From: Comamonadaceae bacterium
GTDB lineage: Bacteria > Pseudomonadota > Gammaproteobacteria > Burkholderiales > Burkholderiaceae_C
Reading direction: 5' to 3'
DNA: 53,654 nucleotides
NCBI GenBank assembly: GCA_947453965.1
Contig: CANGIQ010000020.1
Span: forward strand, 1-53,654
Below are positions 17,547 to 26,194 of this stretch, piece by piece. Below the pieces are notes generated by a model. That model ran no database searches, had not been told where the DNA came from, and was given only the letters and a program-made list of their open reading frames with translations. How positions within the stretch are numbered: position 1 is the first letter of the stretch; each line of letters begins with the position of its first letter. The position numbers and the translations under genes are program-made.

Positions 17547-18185
17547 TCAAGGCGCTTGCATTTCCAAGGCCTGTAGTTCTTGCAAGGTGTTGACGTTGGC
17601 AAACGCATGCGGGTCGTCGTTAGGTGCATCAAACGGCACGACCACGGTGCGGTGCTGGGTCGTCCAGGCATCGATTTTGCGGCCACCTGATTGGGTGAAC
17701 TTCACCAGGCTTTCAAGCAAATCGATTCTGAGCAGGCAAAACACAGGTTGGGTCCGCACTTCGGGTTGACCTTGGGCATTTGTCTCTTGGCCTGCGGCCA
17801 TGGCAATGTCAGCGTTCTCTTGCATCAAGGCGGCTGACAAGCGCTGCGCCAAGTCCAGCGGCAGGCGCGGTGTGTCGCAGGGCACGGTCAGCACATAAGG
17901 TGTTTCTGCGCGTTCCAAACCAACGATAAAGCCCGACAAGGGGCCGGCAAAGTCGGCCGAGGTATCGGGCCACACCGAAGCACCAAAGGACTCATAGGCC
18001 GACAGGTTGCGGTTGGCGTTGATCATCACCGTCTCCACTTGGGGTCCCAAGCGCATCAGGGTGTGCAAGGCCAGTGGGATGCCGTTGAAGTTTTGCAAGC
18101 CCTTGTCGACCCCGCCCATGCGGCTGCCGCGTCCGCCTGCGAGGATGAGGCCGGTGATGTCTTGAGGTTCAATGGGGTGGTGCAT
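17547..18185 (-). CDS. mobA: Molybdenum cofactor guanylyltransferase
   Basis: Attaches GMP to molybdenum cofactor to form MGD, used by DMSO-reductase-family enzymes such as nitrate reductase and formate dehydrogenase. The 212 residues start near [20 protein letters not shown], the nucleotidyltransferase signature, followed by [20 protein letters not shown] and [12 protein letters not shown]. It lies 12 bases after moaA and six before moeA, same strand. Its presence implies that the organism makes bis-MGD enzymes, though none lies in this window. Confidence 0.95.
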   Translation of the reverse strand: MHHPIEPQDITGLILAGGRGSRMGGVDKGLQNFNGIPLALHTLMRLGPQVETVMINANRNLSAYESFGASVWPDTSADFAGPLSGFIVGLERAETPYVLTVPCDTPRLPLDLAQRLSAALMQENADIAMAAGQETNAQGQPEVRTQPVFCLLRIDLLESLVKFTQSGGRKIDAWTTQHRTVVVPFDAPNDDPHAFANVNTLQELQALEMQAP

Positions 18186-18197
18186 AAGGAGGGGCGT

Positions 18198-19361
18198 TTA
18201 CCCGCCGATGTAGCTCATCTCGACACGGCGCACGGCAGGCGCGCTGTCGGTGGGTTGATGGGCTCGAAGTTCGGAGTAACGGTCGTCGCGGTGCTGCCAG
18301 ATGTGGCCAATGGCGGAGGCCAGGTCGGCGTCGGTGGTGCCGTCTTGGCGCATCAGGTGGCGCAAGTCATAGCCTTGGGTGGCAAACAGGCACAAGTACA
18401 GCTTGCCTTCGGTCGACAGGCGCGCACGGTTGCAGTCACGGCAAAACGCCTGGGTGACGCTGCTGATCACGCCTACCTCGCCCAAGGCGGGGTCAAATTG
18501 CCCGGCCGCATTGGCATAGCCCCAGCGCTGCGCGGTTTCGCCCGGGGCGCTGGGTTCGAGGGGGATGAGTGGGAACGCTTGCTGCAGATGCGCAATCACT
18601 TCGGCAGAAGGCAGCACCTCGTCCATGCACCAGCCGTTGGTGGCGCCGACATCCATGTACTCGATGAAACGCAAGGTGATGCCTGTGCCTCGAAAGTGGC
18701 GCGCCATCGGCAAAATTTGATCGACGTTGGTGCTGCGTTTGACCACCATATTGACTTTGAGGCCGGTGAGCTGGCCCTGGGCATCCAGCCCCAAGCCCGC
18801 CTCTTTGGCGGCGGCGATGCCGGCCAGCACGTCGGCCACAGGAAAATCGACGTCGTTCATTTGGCGGAAGATTGCATCGTCCAAGCCGTCCAAGCTGACA
18901 GTCACGCGGTTCAAGCCCGCGTCTTTGAGGGCTTGGGCTTTGCGCGCCAACAGTGAGCCGTTGGTGGTGAGGGTGAGGTCGAGTGGCGTGCCGTCGGGTG
19001 TGCGGATGTTGGCGAGTTGATCGACCAAGATTTCCAAGTTTTTACGCAGCAGGGGCTCGCCGCCAGTCAAGCGAATTTTGCGCACGCCATGGGCTACGAA
19101 GACCTTGGCCAGGCGCGTGATTTCCTCAAAGCTCAGCAAGTCGCCGTGCGGCAGGTAGGCGTAGTCTTTGTTGAAGACTTCTTTGGGCATGCAGTAGTTG
19201 CAACGAAAGTTGCAACGGTCCGTCACGCTGATGCGCAGGTCATGCAGGGGGCGGCCCAAGCTGTCGCTCAGCAAACCCTGTGCCGCAATGGCTTGCGAAG
19301 GAATGGTGGCAGCCAGGGCTTGGAGCCGCTGGTCGACCAAGGGAATCACGCGTTCAGACAT
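18198..19361 (-). CDS. moaA: GTP 3',8-cyclase
   Basis: Radical SAM enzyme for the first step of molybdopterin synthesis, working with MoaC. The 387 residues carry the SAM [4Fe-4S] motif CNFRCNYC (C50, C54, C57), [15 protein letters not shown], the GTP-binding second cluster [19 protein letters not shown] and the C-terminal di-glycine tail (SYIGG) needed for activity. About 30 residues precede the conserved core, a little longer than usual; the chosen ATG is the only strong candidate. It leads the moaA-mobA-moeA run and diverges from the DUF3149 gene across a 109-base gap holding an FNR-like box. Confidence 0.97.
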   Translation of the reverse strand: MSERVIPLVDQRLQALAATIPSQAIAAQGLLSDSLGRPLHDLRISVTDRCNFRCNYCMPKEVFNKDYAYLPHGDLLSFEEITRLAKVFVAHGVRKIRLTGGEPLLRKNLEILVDQLANIRTPDGTPLDLTLTTNGSLLARKAQALKDAGLNRVTVSLDGLDDAIFRQMNDVDFPVADVLAGIAAAKEAGLGLDAQGQLTGLKVNMVVKRSTNVDQILPMARHFRGTGITLRFIEYMDVGATNGWCMDEVLPSAEVIAHLQQAFPLIPLEPSAPGETAQRWGYANAAGQFDPALGEVGVISSVTQAFCRDCNRARLSTEGKLYLCLFATQGYDLRHLMRQDGTTDADLASAIGHIWQHRDDRYSELRAHQPTDSAPAVRRVEMSYIGG

Positions 19362-19398
19362 AGTCTTGATTTTGCCTGAGCCACGATTCCCCTAAGTC

Positions 19399-19412
19399 TT
19401 GATGTAGATCAG
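19399..19412. promoter_or_regulatory. FNR/Anr-like box between moaA and the DUF3149 gene
   Basis: TTGATGTAGATCAG matches the FNR consensus TTGAT-N4-ATCAA at nine of ten positions. Its centre (19405.5) would place a class II start near 19447, 24 bases before the DUF3149 ATG, with CAAAGT as a weak -10. For moaA the same spacing would give a leader of only a few bases. Oxygen-limited control of cofactor synthesis is plausible; which gene it serves is open. Confidence 0.55.
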
Positions 19413-19470
19413 TGCGTGAACCTTTCTCAGCGTGCAAAGTCAAGGCATTGCAATTGACAGGAGTTCCCCC

Positions 19471-19614
19471 ATGAAAGCATGGATCGACCTTTTTTCCACC
19501 GATTACGGCTTGATGAGCCTGGCGGTGATTTTGTTTGTGATCATCATGGCGATTTACTTTTTGCGTGTTTTCTTAGGCCTGATGGACGAAACGGGCAAAA
19601 GTACCCACGAATAA
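19471..19614 (+). CDS. DUF3149 family single-span miniprotein
   Basis: A 47-residue protein, MKAWIDLFSTDYGLMSLAVI at its start, with one membrane span at about residues 14-35 and a short charged tail (RVFLGLMDETGKSTHE). AGGAG lies 7-11 bases before the ATG, so it is translated. Length and the start MKAWIDLFSTDYGLMSL fit the uncharacterised DUF3149 family as I recall it. It stands alone between moaA (divergent) and ppa (same strand, own promoter). The FNR-like box upstream suggests a role in low-oxygen physiology, but function is unknown. Confidence 0.85.
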   Translation: MKAWIDLFSTDYGLMSLAVILFVIIMAIYFLRVFLGLMDETGKSTHE

Positions 19615-19641
19615 CAGTTTCTAGCAGTTTGAAAGGCCACG

Positions 19642-19670
19642 TTCAGACGCAAGCCCCATGAAAGTAAAAT
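19642..19670 (+). promoter_or_regulatory. Sigma-70 promoter of ppa
   Basis: TTCAGA and TAAAAT stand 17 bases apart, the ideal spacing, with four and five matches to the -35 and -10 consensus. A start near 19677 gives a leader of about 40 bases to the ppa ATG. Confidence 0.55.
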
Positions 19671-19718
19671 CGGGGTTAATTCTCAGCGTTTCTTTTTTAA
19701 CTTTATCCATCAGACACC

Positions 19719-20249
19719 ATGTCCCTCAATCAAGTCACCCCCGGTAGCAAAGTTCCAGACGCCTTCAACGTGATCATCGAAATCCCGATGAACTCGGATC
19801 CTGTGAAGTACGAAGTCGACAAAGAGTCGGGTGCTTTGTTTGTGGACCGTTTCATGGGCACGGCCATGCATTACCCCACCAACTACGGTTATGTGCCACA
19901 AACCATCGCCGGTGATGGTGACCCTGTGGACGTGTTGGTGATGACACCGTTCCCATTGCCTTCGGGCGTGGTCGTGCCTTGCCGTGCCTTGGGCATCTTG
20001 TTGATGGAAGACGAAGGCGGCATGGACGGCAAAGTGTTGGCTGTGCCGACTGAAAAAATCTTGGCAAGCTATGCCAAGATCAAATCCTTGGACGACATCC
20101 ATGAGTTGCAACTGCAGCAGATTGCCCACTTCTTCGAGCACTACAAAGACCTCGAAAAAGGCAAATGGGTCAAGGTCAAGGGCTGGGAAGGCATTGAGTC
20201 TGCCGCCAAAGAAATCATGGACGGCATCGCCAACTACAACAAGAAGTAA
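19719..20249 (+). CDS. ppa: Inorganic pyrophosphatase
   Basis: Hydrolyses pyrophosphate and so pulls biosynthetic reactions forward. The 176-residue family I enzyme has the metal motif DGDPVDVLV (aspartates 66, 68, 71), the earlier [15 protein letters not shown] segment with catalytic Lys/Glu/Arg residues, [12 protein letters not shown], and the late [20 protein letters not shown] and [10 protein letters not shown]. Length matches E. coli PPase. A strong bidirectional terminator follows. It is monocistronic by context. Confidence 0.98.
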   Translation: MSLNQVTPGSKVPDAFNVIIEIPMNSDPVKYEVDKESGALFVDRFMGTAMHYPTNYGYVPQTIAGDGDPVDVLVMTPFPLPSGVVVPCRALGILLMEDEGGMDGKVLAVPTEKILASYAKIKSLDDIHELQLQQIAHFFEHYKDLEKGKWVKVKGWEGIESAAKEIMDGIANYNKK

Positions 20250-20266
20250 TCTCTTGCTTGTATGCC

Positions 20267-20295
20267 CCAAAAGCCCGCTGCTGCGGGCTTTTTTG
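20267..20295. terminator. Bidirectional terminator between ppa and the DUF482 gene
   Basis: AAGCCCGC and GCGGGCTT form a perfect 8-base stem with a TGCT loop. Four extra T follow on the plus strand, and AAAA precedes the stem, giving a T-run on the minus strand too. It serves the two convergent genes. Confidence 0.85.
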
Positions 20296-20296
20296 T

Positions 20297-21472
20297 TTAT
20301 TGCGGCTCGTGGCGTTTGAAGGGGCTGCGTGCGGCCAAATGGTCGAGGTAGTGGTCGACACCAGCGCGTTCACGTTCCAAGAAACGTTCAACAGCATCGG
20401 CAAAAGCTGGGTGGGCCAACCAGTGGGCGCTGTAGGTGGCGACGGGCATCAAGGCGCGGGCCATTTTGTGTTCGCCTTGGGCGCCGCCTTCAAAGCGTTG
20501 CACGTCGCGTGCGATGCACCAGCTCAGGGGCTGGTAATAACAAGCTTCAAAGTGCAGGCAGTCCACGCGTTCCAAGGCCCCCCAGTAGCGACCATAAGCC
20601 ACGGCCTCAGACGTACCTAAGCCCTGCACGGCAATCAAACTGCTGGCGATGGGGCGCCCCTCGCGTTCTGCCACGAACAAGACCCAGTTGGCGGGCATCT
20701 GGTCTTGCATGCTTTGAAAAAAAGCACGACTGAGGTAGGGCGCATTGCCGTGTTCTAGGTACGTGCGTTCGTAGCATTGGTAGAAGAAATCCCAGTCTTC
20801 GGTGCGGATGGCGGCGCCTTCCGAGACGCGAAACGTCACGCCCGCATCGGCCACGCGGCGGCGTTCTTGTTTGATTTTTTTGCGTTTCTCTTGCGACAGG
20901 CTGGCCAAGAAGGTGTCGAAGCTGTCAAAGGGTGAACCCTGCGAGTTGGCGTTGTGCCAATGAAATTGCACGGTCTGGCGCTGCATCAGCCCCAGTGCAT
21001 CGCAGGCTTGGCGATCCGCTGGGCTGGTGAACAGCAGGTGCAAGGACGACAGTTTGAGTTGCTGGCAAATTTGCAGCACGGCCTCAAGCAGGGCTTGCCG
21101 TGCAAGTGCATCGATTGCCAGCAAGCGTGCGCCGGGCACGGGGGTGAAGGGCACGGCTACCAGTCCTTTGGGGTAATACGCCAGGCCATGCTCGCCATAG
21201 GCATTGGCCCAGGCCCAGTCGAACACGTATTCGCCGTAGGAGTGGTCTTTCACATACAAAGCGCAGGCGCCAACCAAGGTGTTGGCTTGCCACAGGGTGA
21301 CAAAACGGGGCGTCCAGCCCGTCTCAGGTGTGGCGCTGCCGCTGGTGTGCAAGGCGGCCAAATAGGCGTGTTGCATGAAGGGTGAGGGCGCATCTTGCAG
21401 GGCGCTCAGGGCGTCCCATGCCTGGGCCGGCAGTTCCAGCGGGTTGTCGAACACGCGAATGACATAATCCAT
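20297..21472 (-). CDS. DUF482 (GNAT-like, peptidogalycan) family protein
   Basis: A 391-residue protein of the DUF482/PF04339 family, related to GNAT and FemABX acyltransferase folds. Seen features: GEYVFDWAWANAYGEHGLAY, YYPKGLVAVPFTPVPGARLL, LASLSQEKRKKIKQERRRV, APYLSRAFFQSM, GRYWGALERVDCLHFEACYY and HKMARALMPVATYSAHWL, all of which recur in this family as I recall it. The start MDYVIRVFDN was chosen over a longer frame whose first 45 residues overlap the nadE start. The true substrate is not known despite the family name. It diverges from nadE over 45 bases. Confidence 0.88.
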   Translation of the reverse strand: MDYVIRVFDNPLELPAQAWDALSALQDAPSPFMQHAYLAALHTSGSATPETGWTPRFVTLWQANTLVGACALYVKDHSYGEYVFDWAWANAYGEHGLAYYPKGLVAVPFTPVPGARLLAIDALARQALLEAVLQICQQLKLSSLHLLFTSPADRQACDALGLMQRQTVQFHWHNANSQGSPFDSFDTFLASLSQEKRKKIKQERRRVADAGVTFRVSEGAAIRTEDWDFFYQCYERTYLEHGNAPYLSRAFFQSMQDQMPANWVLFVAEREGRPIASSLIAVQGLGTSEAVAYGRYWGALERVDCLHFEACYYQPLSWCIARDVQRFEGGAQGEHKMARALMPVATYSAHWLAHPAFADAVERFLERERAGVDHYLDHLAARSPFKRHEPQ

Positions 21473-21517
21473 TTGCTTTTTTAGACCTGTTTTACTTTGG
21501 ACGATGTGTCTGCTGCC

Positions 21518-23188
21518 ATGACTCTCAAAATCTGTGTTGCTCAATTGAATTTTGTCGTTGGAGACATGGCTGGGAACGCGCAAAAAATCATTGATTGCGC
21601 AACCCAAGCCTATGCCGATGGCGCGCGGTTGGTGTTGACGCCTGAGTTGTCTTTGTGCGGCTACGCAGCAGAAGACTTGTTTTTGCGTCGTTCCTTCATC
21701 GCCGCCTGTGATGATGCCTTGAAAACGGTGTCCGCTGCATTGGCCGGGTTAAAGGGCTTGCATGTGGTGGTCGGCCATCCGTCTGGAACAGACGAGCGCA
21801 CACGCTCGGTGTCGGTGCAACGACGCTTCAACATGGCCAGTGTGGTGTGTGAGGGGCGTGTGGTGGCGTCGTATGCCAAACGCGAGCTGCCTAATTACCA
21901 GGTGTTTGATGAACGCCGTTACTTCCTGCCTGGCCACCAGCCTTGCGTGTTTGAGGTTAAGGGCGTCAAGGTCGGCTTGCTGATTTGTGAGGATGCGTGG
22001 TTTGACCAACCTGCGCAAGAGGCCAAGGCGAGCGGTGCCGAGTTGCTGGCCGTGATCAACGCCTCGCCCTTCCATGTGGGCAAAGGCGATGAGCGCGAGC
22101 AGGCCATGCGTTTGCGCACTCAAGCCACAGGCTTGCCCTTGGTCTATGCCCATTTGGTGGGTGGCCAAGACGAGGTGGTGTTTGAAGGCCGCTCCTTTGC
22201 GCTCAACGCCGATGGCTCTCTAGCGGGGCGTGCCCCGAGCTTTGAGGCTGCATCGTTTGCGGTGGATGTTGCGCATGATCGCGCATCCGGTGGTTTGCAG
22301 TTGTCTGCACCTGTGGCGGCAGATGGCTCTTTGGAAGCCGATTTGTGGCACGCCTTGGTGCTGGGGGTGCGCGACTACATTGGTAAAAATGGATTTCCAG
22401 GCACCTTGCTGGGTTTGTCGGGAGGCATTGATTCCGCCTTGGTGTTGGCGATTGCCGTGGATGCCTTGGGGGCCGACAAGGTGCGTGCGGTGATGATGCC
22501 GTCGCCCTACACAGCCGAGATCAGCTGGGTGGATGCGCGTGACATGGCGCGTCGCATGGGTGTGCGTTACGACGAGGTGTCCATCGTGCCGGAGTTTGAG
22601 GCCTTTTTGGGCTCGCTGAAGGCGGACTTTGAAGGCACGCAAGTCGACACGACCGAGGAGAACATCCAAGCCCGCATTCGTGGCACCTTGTTGATGGCTT
22701 TGTCCAACAAGTTTGGTTCGATTGTGCTGACCACGGGCAACAAGAGCGAAATGGCTACCGGCTACTGCACCTTGTACGGTGACATGGCAGGCGGTTTTGC
22801 CGTCATCAAGGACGTGGCCAAAACGCTGGTCTTCAAGCTGGCCCATTGGCGCAATGCGAACGACCCGTATGGCACGGGCGCTCAACCCATTCCAGAGCGC
22901 ATCATCACGCGTCCACCGAGTGCTGAGTTACGTCCTGACCAAAAAGACCAAGACAGTTTGCCGCCTTATGAGGTGTTGGACGAGATCGTCTCGCGCTTCA
23001 TGGAAAACGACCAAAGTTCGGCCGAGATCATCGCCGCCGGTTTTGCACCAGCCGATGTGGAGAAGGTGACACGCTTGATCAGAATCAACGAGTACAAACG
23101 TCGCCAGTCACCTGTGGGCATTCGTGTGACGCACCGCAGCTTTGGTAAAGATTGGCGTTATCCTATAACCAACAAATTTCGGGCGTAA
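21518..23188 (+). CDS. nadE: NAD+ synthase (glutamine-hydrolysing)
   Basis: Last step of NAD synthesis: amidates nicotinate adenine dinucleotide using glutamine. The 556 residues combine an N-terminal nitrilase-type glutaminase (Glu in LVLTPELSLCGY, Lys in YAKRELPNYQVFDE, Cys in LLICEDAWF) with a C-terminal synthetase holding the P-loop LSGGIDSALVLAIAVD, TTGNKSEMATGY and KRRQSPVGIRVTHRSFGKDW. The start MTLKICVAQLNFVVGDMAG fits the family; an ATG 21 bases upstream is possible. glnB follows 61 bases later, an arrangement common in this order. Confidence 0.97.
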   Translation: MTLKICVAQLNFVVGDMAGNAQKIIDCATQAYADGARLVLTPELSLCGYAAEDLFLRRSFIAACDDALKTVSAALAGLKGLHVVVGHPSGTDERTRSVSVQRRFNMASVVCEGRVVASYAKRELPNYQVFDERRYFLPGHQPCVFEVKGVKVGLLICEDAWFDQPAQEAKASGAELLAVINASPFHVGKGDEREQAMRLRTQATGLPLVYAHLVGGQDEVVFEGRSFALNADGSLAGRAPSFEAASFAVDVAHDRASGGLQLSAPVAADGSLEADLWHALVLGVRDYIGKNGFPGTLLGLSGGIDSALVLAIAVDALGADKVRAVMMPSPYTAEISWVDARDMARRMGVRYDEVSIVPEFEAFLGSLKADFEGTQVDTTEENIQARIRGTLLMALSNKFGSIVLTTGNKSEMATGYCTLYGDMAGGFAVIKDVAKTLVFKLAHWRNANDPYGTGAQPIPERIITRPPSAELRPDQKDQDSLPPYEVLDEIVSRFMENDQSSAEIIAAGFAPADVEKVTRLIRINEYKRRQSPVGIRVTHRSFGKDWRYPITNKFRA

Positions 23189-23195
23189 CGCCTGA

Positions 23196-23588
<393 letters not shown>

Positions 23589-23589
23589 T

Positions 23590-24180
23590 TCAAAGCTCGG
23601 CGAGCTTAGGTGCTGGTGTAAAGCCTGCGGCTTGCACCAGTTCACGCAGCAAGGCAGTGGGATCGCTGTCGCTGCGAATCAAGTCCATTTGCCAGTCGCT
23701 CAAAAAACCTTGCTGAACGCTGCTTTGGGCAAAGCTGAGTAGGCCGTCGTAATAGCCTTGGGTGTTGAGCAGTCCAATGGGCTTGTCGTGATAGCCCAGT
23801 TGACGCCAGGTCCAGACCTCGAAAAACTCTTCAAAGGTGCCGATGCCACCGGGCAAAGCAATGAAGGCGTCGGCAAGCTCTGCCATCATGCGTTTGCGCT
23901 CGTGCATGGTGTCCACCACATGCAGCTCGGTACACGCGGTGCGGGTGTTTTCCTTAGTTTGAAGCGCCTTGGGAATGATGCCTACCACCGGAGCACCCGC
24001 GTCAGCTGCAGCTTGGGCGACGATGCCCATCAAGCCGTTGTTGCCACCGCCGTAAACCAATTGCCCGTTGTGCGCGCCAATCCATTGACCCACGGTTTTG
24101 GCGACCTCTGCATAAGCAGGGGACACGCCGTTGCGAGAACCACAGTAAACGCAGACAGAAAAAGAAGGGGTGGCTGACAT
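23590..24180 (-). CDS. LOG family protein (TIGR00730 Rossmann fold)
   Basis: A 196-residue protein of the lysine-decarboxylase-like LOG family. Proteins with these motifs hydrolyse nucleoside 5'-monophosphates at the N-glycosidic bond (cytokinin-activating in plants; AMP and related nucleotides in bacteria). Seen: SVCVYCGSRNG at the N-terminus, VYGGGNNGLMG, MHERKRMMAELADAFIALPG and the PGGIGTFEEFFEVWTWRQL motif. The start MSATPSFSVCVYCGS overlaps the dgkA stop (TGATG), so it is the last gene of the run starting with the sigma factor. The physiological substrate is unknown. Confidence 0.93.
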   Translation of the reverse strand: MSATPSFSVCVYCGSRNGVSPAYAEVAKTVGQWIGAHNGQLVYGGGNNGLMGIVAQAAADAGAPVVGIIPKALQTKENTRTACTELHVVDTMHERKRMMAELADAFIALPGGIGTFEEFFEVWTWRQLGYHDKPIGLLNTQGYYDGLLSFAQSSVQQGFLSDWQMDLIRSDSDPTALLRELVQAAGFTPAPKLAEL

Positions 24181-24560
24181 CAGGACAGAATGTTGTGCCA
24201 CACGGCAGCGCTCCACACGCCGATGCAGAGCAAGAGGGTCAATAAAACAGCGGCACTGCCCATGTCTTTGGCACGTTTGGCCAACGCGTGCCATTCAGGA
24301 CCAATGCGGTCAATGGCTGATTCGATACCTGTGTTGAGCAATTCGACCACCATGACCAACAACACAGTGCCAACCAGCAGGGCCACTTCAACCCAGTTTT
24401 GGCCGACCCCAAAAGCCGCAGGTATCAAAAAGACAGAGGCCACCGCTTCTTGGCGAAACGCTTTTTCAAACCATGCGGCCTTCAAGCCCTGGATTGAGTA
24501 GCCCATGGCATGCCAGACGCGGTTCAGGCCGGTTCTTTGCTTTTGTTCATTCACTTCCAT
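24180..24560 (-). CDS. dgkA: Diacylglycerol kinase
   Basis: Small inner-membrane kinase that recycles diacylglycerol, largely formed when phosphoglycerol or phosphoethanolamine groups are moved to periplasmic glycans or lipid A. The 126 residues show three spans and the active-site region VELLNTGIESAIDRIG followed by AKRAKDMGSAAV, diagnostic of DgkA. It starts nine bases after the RDD gene's stop codon and overlaps the LOG gene by one base (TGATG). Its place in an envelope-linked operon with a sigma factor fits a membrane-lipid role. Confidence 0.97.
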   Translation of the reverse strand: MEVNEQKQRTGLNRVWHAMGYSIQGLKAAWFEKAFRQEAVASVFLIPAAFGVGQNWVEVALLVGTVLLVMVVELLNTGIESAIDRIGPEWHALAKRAKDMGSAAVLLTLLLCIGVWSAAVWHNILS

Positions 24561-24569
24561 GTGGCAACT

Positions 24570-25088
24570 TTAACGGCTCTGTGTGTCAGCTTGGACCAGA
24601 CGCGTTCTGGCCCACACATCATGCCAAAACTGGCCTTGAGCTTGAAAGCGGCTGAGCAAGGCCCAGATGCTGATCCAACCCAAGCAGAGCAACAGGGTTT
24701 CTTGGCCTGAGAGCGAAAAGGGGGCGATCAGTGCGAGCGGTGGAATAAACCATATCCAGCTCAGCAGGTAGCGCCGCAGTGCGCGTGCTTGTGTGACAGC
24801 TTCACCCTGTGTGTCGACCAGTCGAATGTGCCAAGTCTTCATGGCCAGGGTTTGGCCTTTGTGGCCAAACCAAGTGAAGTAAATGCCAAAAATCAAAAAC
24901 AAAAAAGCCTGCAGTCCATGGCGGTTGTCCAAGGCGTGGCGGGTTTGGCTCAAAGTGCTGAACAGGTAACCTGAGATAAACATGACCCCAAACAACAGCA
25001 AGCCTTCATAGATCCAGCAGGCCATGCGCCGGCGCAAGCTAGGGGCTACAAGCGCGGGGGGCGCGGTCTCGGTCGTCATCGCAGTCAT
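24570..25088 (-). CDS. RDD family membrane protein
   Basis: A 172-residue integral membrane protein of the RDD family, named after conserved Arg-Asp-Asp residues, generally of unknown or transport-related function. Here the first part has SLRRRMACWIYEGLLLFGVMF, where the usual Asp is changed (YEGLLLF), then GQTLAMKTWHIRLVDTQGEA and ALRRYLLSWIWFIPPLALIA, ending with QFWHDVWARTRLV. Three to four spans are visible. Its ATG overlaps the DUF3106 stop by 4 bases. The family call is good; no function is claimed. Confidence 0.9.
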   Translation of the reverse strand: MTAMTTETAPPALVAPSLRRRMACWIYEGLLLFGVMFISGYLFSTLSQTRHALDNRHGLQAFLFLIFGIYFTWFGHKGQTLAMKTWHIRLVDTQGEAVTQARALRRYLLSWIWFIPPLALIAPFSLSGQETLLLCLGWISIWALLSRFQAQGQFWHDVWARTRLVQADTQSR

Positions 25089-25744
25089 TGGGGCGAGACG
25101 GGAGATTCGGTCGCAGGTGGTGTGGTTGTGTTCGTTGCTGTTGCCGGTGTGGGCAGCAAGGTCACAGGTGCCGTTTGATTGGTGTCAATGCGCGGCAAGG
25201 CCTTGTTATTACTGGCCGAGGGTGGGGCAGCTAACTTGTGCGCGGCAATGGGCTTGACTGCGGGCGCCGCACCGACCACGGGCTTGGCTTGTTGCGCCGC
25301 TAATTTTTGCTTGGCTTCTGGCGAGAGGGCTTGATAAGCCTCCCATTTGGCGCGCTTGTCTTCTTGAGGCACTTGTTGTGTGCCGGCAAAGTTCAACCGA
25401 GCGGTGGTGCGTTGTTGGGGGCTCAGGGCTGCCCATTCACGCATGCGGCCCTGGAGAGTCGCTTTTTCATCCGCCGAGAGTTGGGCGAAGTTTTGTGACA
25501 CAGCCAGCCATTTGCGCTTGTGCGGTTCGGTCATGGAGGGCCAGAGCTGCAGCAATGGAGACAGTGCTTGTTGCTGGGCAACTGACAGGTCTTTCCACAG
25601 TGGGCGCCCGGACTGGGCGGCACTGGCCGTATTTGCAGCCTGCACAGCAGGAGCTTGTGCCGATGCTTCAAGCGTCAGCGTCATCCAGCCTGTGCAAAGC
25701 AGGAGCCAGAGGGCTGACAGCGAAAGCGGACGAGACAAGGGCAT
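25085..25744 (-). CDS. DUF3106 domain protein, exported
   Basis: A 219-residue protein with an N-terminal signal peptide (PLSLSALWLLLCTGWMTLTL, cleavage likely after ASAQA). The core (about 50-150) consists of helices with repeated LSxxQQxxLxPL, WPSMTEPHKRKWL and LSPQQRTTARLNF patterns, the DUF3106 signature, followed by a Pro/Ala/Thr-rich tail. Such repeats recall periplasmic stress sensors of the CpxP/ZraP type, but this is only a resemblance. It is seven bases after the DUF3619 stop and overlaps the RDD gene. It is probably a periplasmic partner in the sigma-factor operon. Confidence 0.88.
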   Translation of the reverse strand: MPLSRPLSLSALWLLLCTGWMTLTLEASAQAPAVQAANTASAAQSGRPLWKDLSVAQQQALSPLLQLWPSMTEPHKRKWLAVSQNFAQLSADEKATLQGRMREWAALSPQQRTTARLNFAGTQQVPQEDKRAKWEAYQALSPEAKQKLAAQQAKPVVGAAPAVKPIAAHKLAAPPSASNNKALPRIDTNQTAPVTLLPTPATATNTTTPPATESPVSPQ

Positions 25745-25750
25745 GGTGGA

Positions 25751-26194
25751 TCAGTTTTGGTGCTCGCTGGCCGCAGGCGTTTTGAGGAATTGCAAAAATC
25801 CTGGATCTGCATAAGCCGCAGGTGGCAGATCGTCGATCAGCAAAGCAGAATCGACTTCTGCCAATTCGTTGGCACGGTCATCGTCCATGATGTTCTGAAT
25901 CAAGGCCAAGCCTGCAACCAAGGCAATCAAAGGCAGGAAGGCCGCCAAGCGGCTCCACAAGTTCAGACCTTCGTCGCCAAAGTGCAGCATGCCCACACCG
26001 TTTTGGACCGACACGCCTGTGTTGGTTTGCAAACGGGTTTGTGGCACCAAGCGTGCGGCCACCGCGCGGGTGCGTGCAGCGCGCAGTCGTTCGCTGATGT
26101 CATGCGGTAAATCGAGGGCGCTGGAATTCAAACGGGCAGCAACACGCAGACCAAATTGATCTTGGGAATTTTGATGGTTTTGGCGTGTGGTCAT
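25751..26194 (-). CDS. DUF3619 family single-span protein, candidate anti-sigma factor
   Basis: A 147-residue protein with a cytoplasmic N-terminal half (LRVAARLNSSALDLPHDISE, ERLRAARTRAVAARLVP), one membrane span at about 88-108 (LAAFLPLIALVAGLALIQ) and a short periplasmic tail. It matches the uncharacterised DUF3619 family. Its ATG overlaps the sigma-factor stop codon by 4 bases. A one-span protein coupled to an ECF sigma factor is the classic place and shape of an anti-sigma factor; this role is inference, as no known anti-sigma domain is recognisable. Confidence 0.87.
   Translation of the reverse strand: MTTRQNHQNSQDQFGLRVAARLNSSALDLPHDISERLRAARTRAVAARLVPQTRLQTNTGVSVQNGVGMLHFGDEGLNLWSRLAAFLPLIALVAGLALIQNIMDDDRANELAEVDSALLIDDLPPAAYADPGFLQFLKTPAASEHQN

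Noticed and set aside
23589..23607. AAGCTCG/CGAGCTT hairpin between glnB and the LOG gene as a terminator
   Set aside because: It lies inside the LOG coding region, has almost no loop and no T-run follows on either strand.
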